Assembly: GCA_004431415.1 (NCBI GenBank)
Contig: QPMI01000620.1
Span: 1-56,212 of the forward strand
DNA length: 56,212 nucleotides
Direction: 5' to 3'
DNA from: Cyanophora paradoxa
Lineage: Eukaryota > Glaucocystophyceae > Cyanophorales > Cyanophoraceae
Notes under the pieces: generated by a model
The model's database searches: none
The model's input: only the letters and a program-made list of their open reading frames with translations
Told to the model about the DNA's origin: nothing
Part shown: in pieces, positions 54,446 through 56,212 of the stretch
Layout: the number at the start of each line of letters is the position of its first letter
How positions within the stretch are numbered: position 1 is the stretch's first letter
Position numbers and translations under genes: made by a program

Positions 54446-55441
54446 ATGCCTGTGGATTACATCGAGGTTAGCTCATTTAATACAATCTCTGGTGATGGTC
54501 CCACATCAAGCTTTGTGGCTAGACTCCCCAGTACTTATGAGAATGTGAGGGCTGTGAGACTGTCTCAGCCGAATTTTATAACAGCATCCCTATGGTGAGT
54601 GGTGAAACCAAAGCAGGAGATATAACAGTTGACAACACTTTTAGTATTTATTATTCTGAAGAGCTTGCGGGAGCTGGAATTACAGGAATTCCAACAACTC
54701 GCCCAGCTGCTGATTTTGAACAATGGAAACAATTCATTGTAAATCGCGAAACCCCCATTCAAAACCACCAACAGCTGGTGAATGTTATAAATGAAAAGTT
54801 TAATGACAGAATCCTAAACCATCTGTTCGCTGCAAATGGGATGAGTCACTGAAACGATTATATTCCATCCGAAAAAAAGTTTTACCTGGCTTTCTCACTT
54901 GCTGTAGACCCAAACCTGAAAACAATCCAAAAGCTGTTAAGCTCAGCTCGACTTTTGGTCTTGATCCTGGAAGATATGGTAATTCCCCAATCAATCACAG
55001 GTCTATGATGCTCTCACTGATGGAATCTTTACTGAACTCGAGTAAACGTATTATATCTTCATTTGAGCCTGAAATGACAGGACAGTGTTTTGTTTGTGAG
55101 AGTAAAGGAGCTGGGTGATCTGGTGCAATGTGGGATGGTCTCCTGACTGGTTACTTCCATAAATAGTGGTCCCTGACAAAGATATGGTGAGCATGTAGTT
55201 TACAATTCGACAGAGGCTCATCCACTTTACAAATACTATAATAAGAAGGTTGATTATCCACTTTCTCGGTGATATTGTGAATGCTGTTAATGAACCAATT
55301 GATTTCGAGGGTCAACCTGTTCATCTTACCTTTGAAATTCGCTATGGTGATGAGCCAGCTGGGGACCCAGTTTATGAATACTATAAGATGAGAATGTCGC
55401 AGCTTCACCCTTCCTATCCAGTTATTACAAACTTCGCATAA
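54446..55441 (+). pseudogene. Virion-type structural protein, frameshifted several times
   Basis: Starts MPVDYIEVSSFNTISGDGPT then SSFVARLPSTYENVRAVRLS, an arrangement like the IDSRDR-type minor virion proteins. The frame changes near 54,580 into PMVSGETKAGDITVDNTFSI and DFEQWKQFIVNRETPIQNHQ, ending at GMSH at 54,852. Later pieces in other frames are DYIPSEKKFYLAFSLAVDPN, KAVKLSSTFGLDPGRYGNSP, YDALTDGIFTELE, EAHPLYKYYNKKVDYPLS, and finally IVNAVNEPIDFEGQPVHLTF then EIRYGDEP, ending YPVITNFA. At least five indels are needed. It lies directly before the capsid candidate, the usual place for a minor capsid or penton gene, but I cannot confirm that fold. Confidence 0.45.
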
Positions 55442-55493
55442 ATTAAGGATCATTGGTAGATTTTTTATGTTGCAGTATAATAAAGAGAATATA

Positions 55494-56212
55494 ATGATAT
55501 CACTTCCACTCTTCAAAGACTTTCGCTGAAAGAAGCCCTAACAACCCCAGAGGAGGCGAAAGCCTTTTTCCTGGATAACTCCCTTATGCTTGGTCTCGAA
55601 TCCAAGTCTAAGCCAGTTCTAGTTGTTGTGAATCCTAGTAATACTTTCACAAATAATGTAGGAAATCGCATTTCCTTCAAGCTACCTCGCTACAATTTCT
55701 GTGGAAAAACTCGAACTTGCTTTCGACCTTCCAGCCATCACTTTTGCTGGTGATACTGATCTAGTTCGCAATGGATACACTCGCCCAGTTGGTGCTTTAG
55801 TTCAGCGACTTGAAATTACCTATGGATCTTACACCTACCATATTCCATCTGATTTCCTTGCTCATTTCCCCCTGGTCTATTATTCGGAGGATCAACTAGC
55901 TAAAAAGAAACGATCAATGGGCATGGTTCATGGCATCCCTGCTCATGGAACCAACCGACTTGGTGGCTCATTTTTCGTTGAAATTCCAGTGCCTTGGCTA
56001 AAATCACTACCTTCCCCTTGGTGCTTTATCTGGTGAAATGGTTGTTACTGTTTGGTTTAAGGATGTTGGAAAAGGCTATGTTGAAACATCCTATGGTGGT
56101 CGTGGTCTTACTGTTGCAGCAGCTGATGTAGATTATTCAAAAGATGATGGTCTTGGAACTGCCCCTGCTGAAACTGTTCTGGCAAAATGTTGGTCAAAAC
56201 ATCACAGACTTT
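55494..56212 (+). pseudogene. Candidate double jelly-roll major capsid protein, 5' part, frameshifted, cut by window end
   Basis: Starts MISLP, then the frame changes to LQRLSLKEALTTPEEAKAFF, VLVVVNPSNTFTNNVGNRIS and FKLPRYNF. A second change near 55,700 leads to KLELAFDLPAITFAGDTDLV, GALVQRLEITYGSYTYHIPS and FFVEIPVPWLKSLP. A third near 56,010 leads to LGALSGEMVVTVWFKDVGKG. The order of a leading helix, an RISFKLPRYN strand, an LQxLEITYGS strand and a PxxWLxxLPLGALxxxxVxVxF motif resembles the first jelly roll and inter-barrel motif of NCLDV and polinton-like-virus capsid proteins. No homology search supports this yet. The second barrel lies beyond the window. Confidence 0.5.

Overview
The window joins two unlike kinds of DNA. 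Positions 1 to about 41,263 are very GC-rich eukaryotic nuclear sequence with multi-exon genes. Many introns begin GTACCCC or GTGCG, are full of C tracts, and end CCGCAG. A peroxiredoxin here carries a two-part plastid leader (SAFA-type signal peptide end, then a twin-arginine lumen signal). That points to an alga with a complex red-type plastid (haptophyte, stramenopile or cryptophyte grade); I cannot place it further. Positions 41,264 to 56,212 are AT-rich, intron-poor and tightly packed (22-35 bp gaps). I read this as the left part of an integrated or adjoined DNA virus of the alga. It runs off the window's right edge.

Host part, left to right. 52-4,079 (minus): a frameshifted Gag-like mobile-element ORF with CCHC zinc knuckles and a 36-bp coding repeat. 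4,667-5,928: a small multi-pass membrane protein gene. 6-10.7 kb: repeat-rich, with a MITE-like element, tRNA-like sequence, short-period repeats and diverged dispersed repeats. 10,820-16,793: a two-domain transmembrane nucleotidyl cyclase. 17,933-19,252 (minus): a lumen-targeted PrxQ-type peroxiredoxin, divergent from a serine carboxypeptidase at 19,302-22,660. 23,801-25,997 (minus): a TKL-like protein kinase. 26,263-27,596: a KEN-box protein. 28-30.9 kb (minus): poorly resolved exons. 31,538-32,952: a PAAT/C10orf88-like protein. 33,009-34,108 (minus): a membrane protein with a twofold internal repeat. 34,580-36,996: an SLC49/FLVCR-like transporter. 37,405-40,676: a BRCT-containing family X DNA polymerase.

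The junction at 41,264 is a 29-bp perfect inverted repeat around a 17-nt GC-rich loop, touching a CCCTAACCC on the host side. Next come four 32-bp iterons and a 391-bp tandem duplication dense in TGACTCA/TGAGTCA-like words, a non-coding terminal region. The leftward gene array encodes: S-adenosylmethionine decarboxylase; a treble-clef zinc protein; four paralogous attachment proteins with a common N-terminal module and different C-terminal heads (two C1q-like); a small phage-tail-type accessory protein; and a very large fibre protein with HxH repeats. Rightward are a patatin-discoidin lipase, then small virion-type genes and a candidate double jelly-roll major capsid protein cut by the window end. 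Together these look like capsid, fibre and host-attachment functions plus lipid and polyamine enzymes, most like a polinton-like virus or a piece of a larger algal virus.

Decay is uneven. The attachment array at 42.7-47.6 kb is almost intact. The fibre, lipase and capsid-side genes are broken many times, mostly by single-base indels in homopolymers plus one clear 8-bp duplication. Most host exons read cleanly, which favours real decay, but one G-run shift may exist in a host exon, so consensus error is not excluded.
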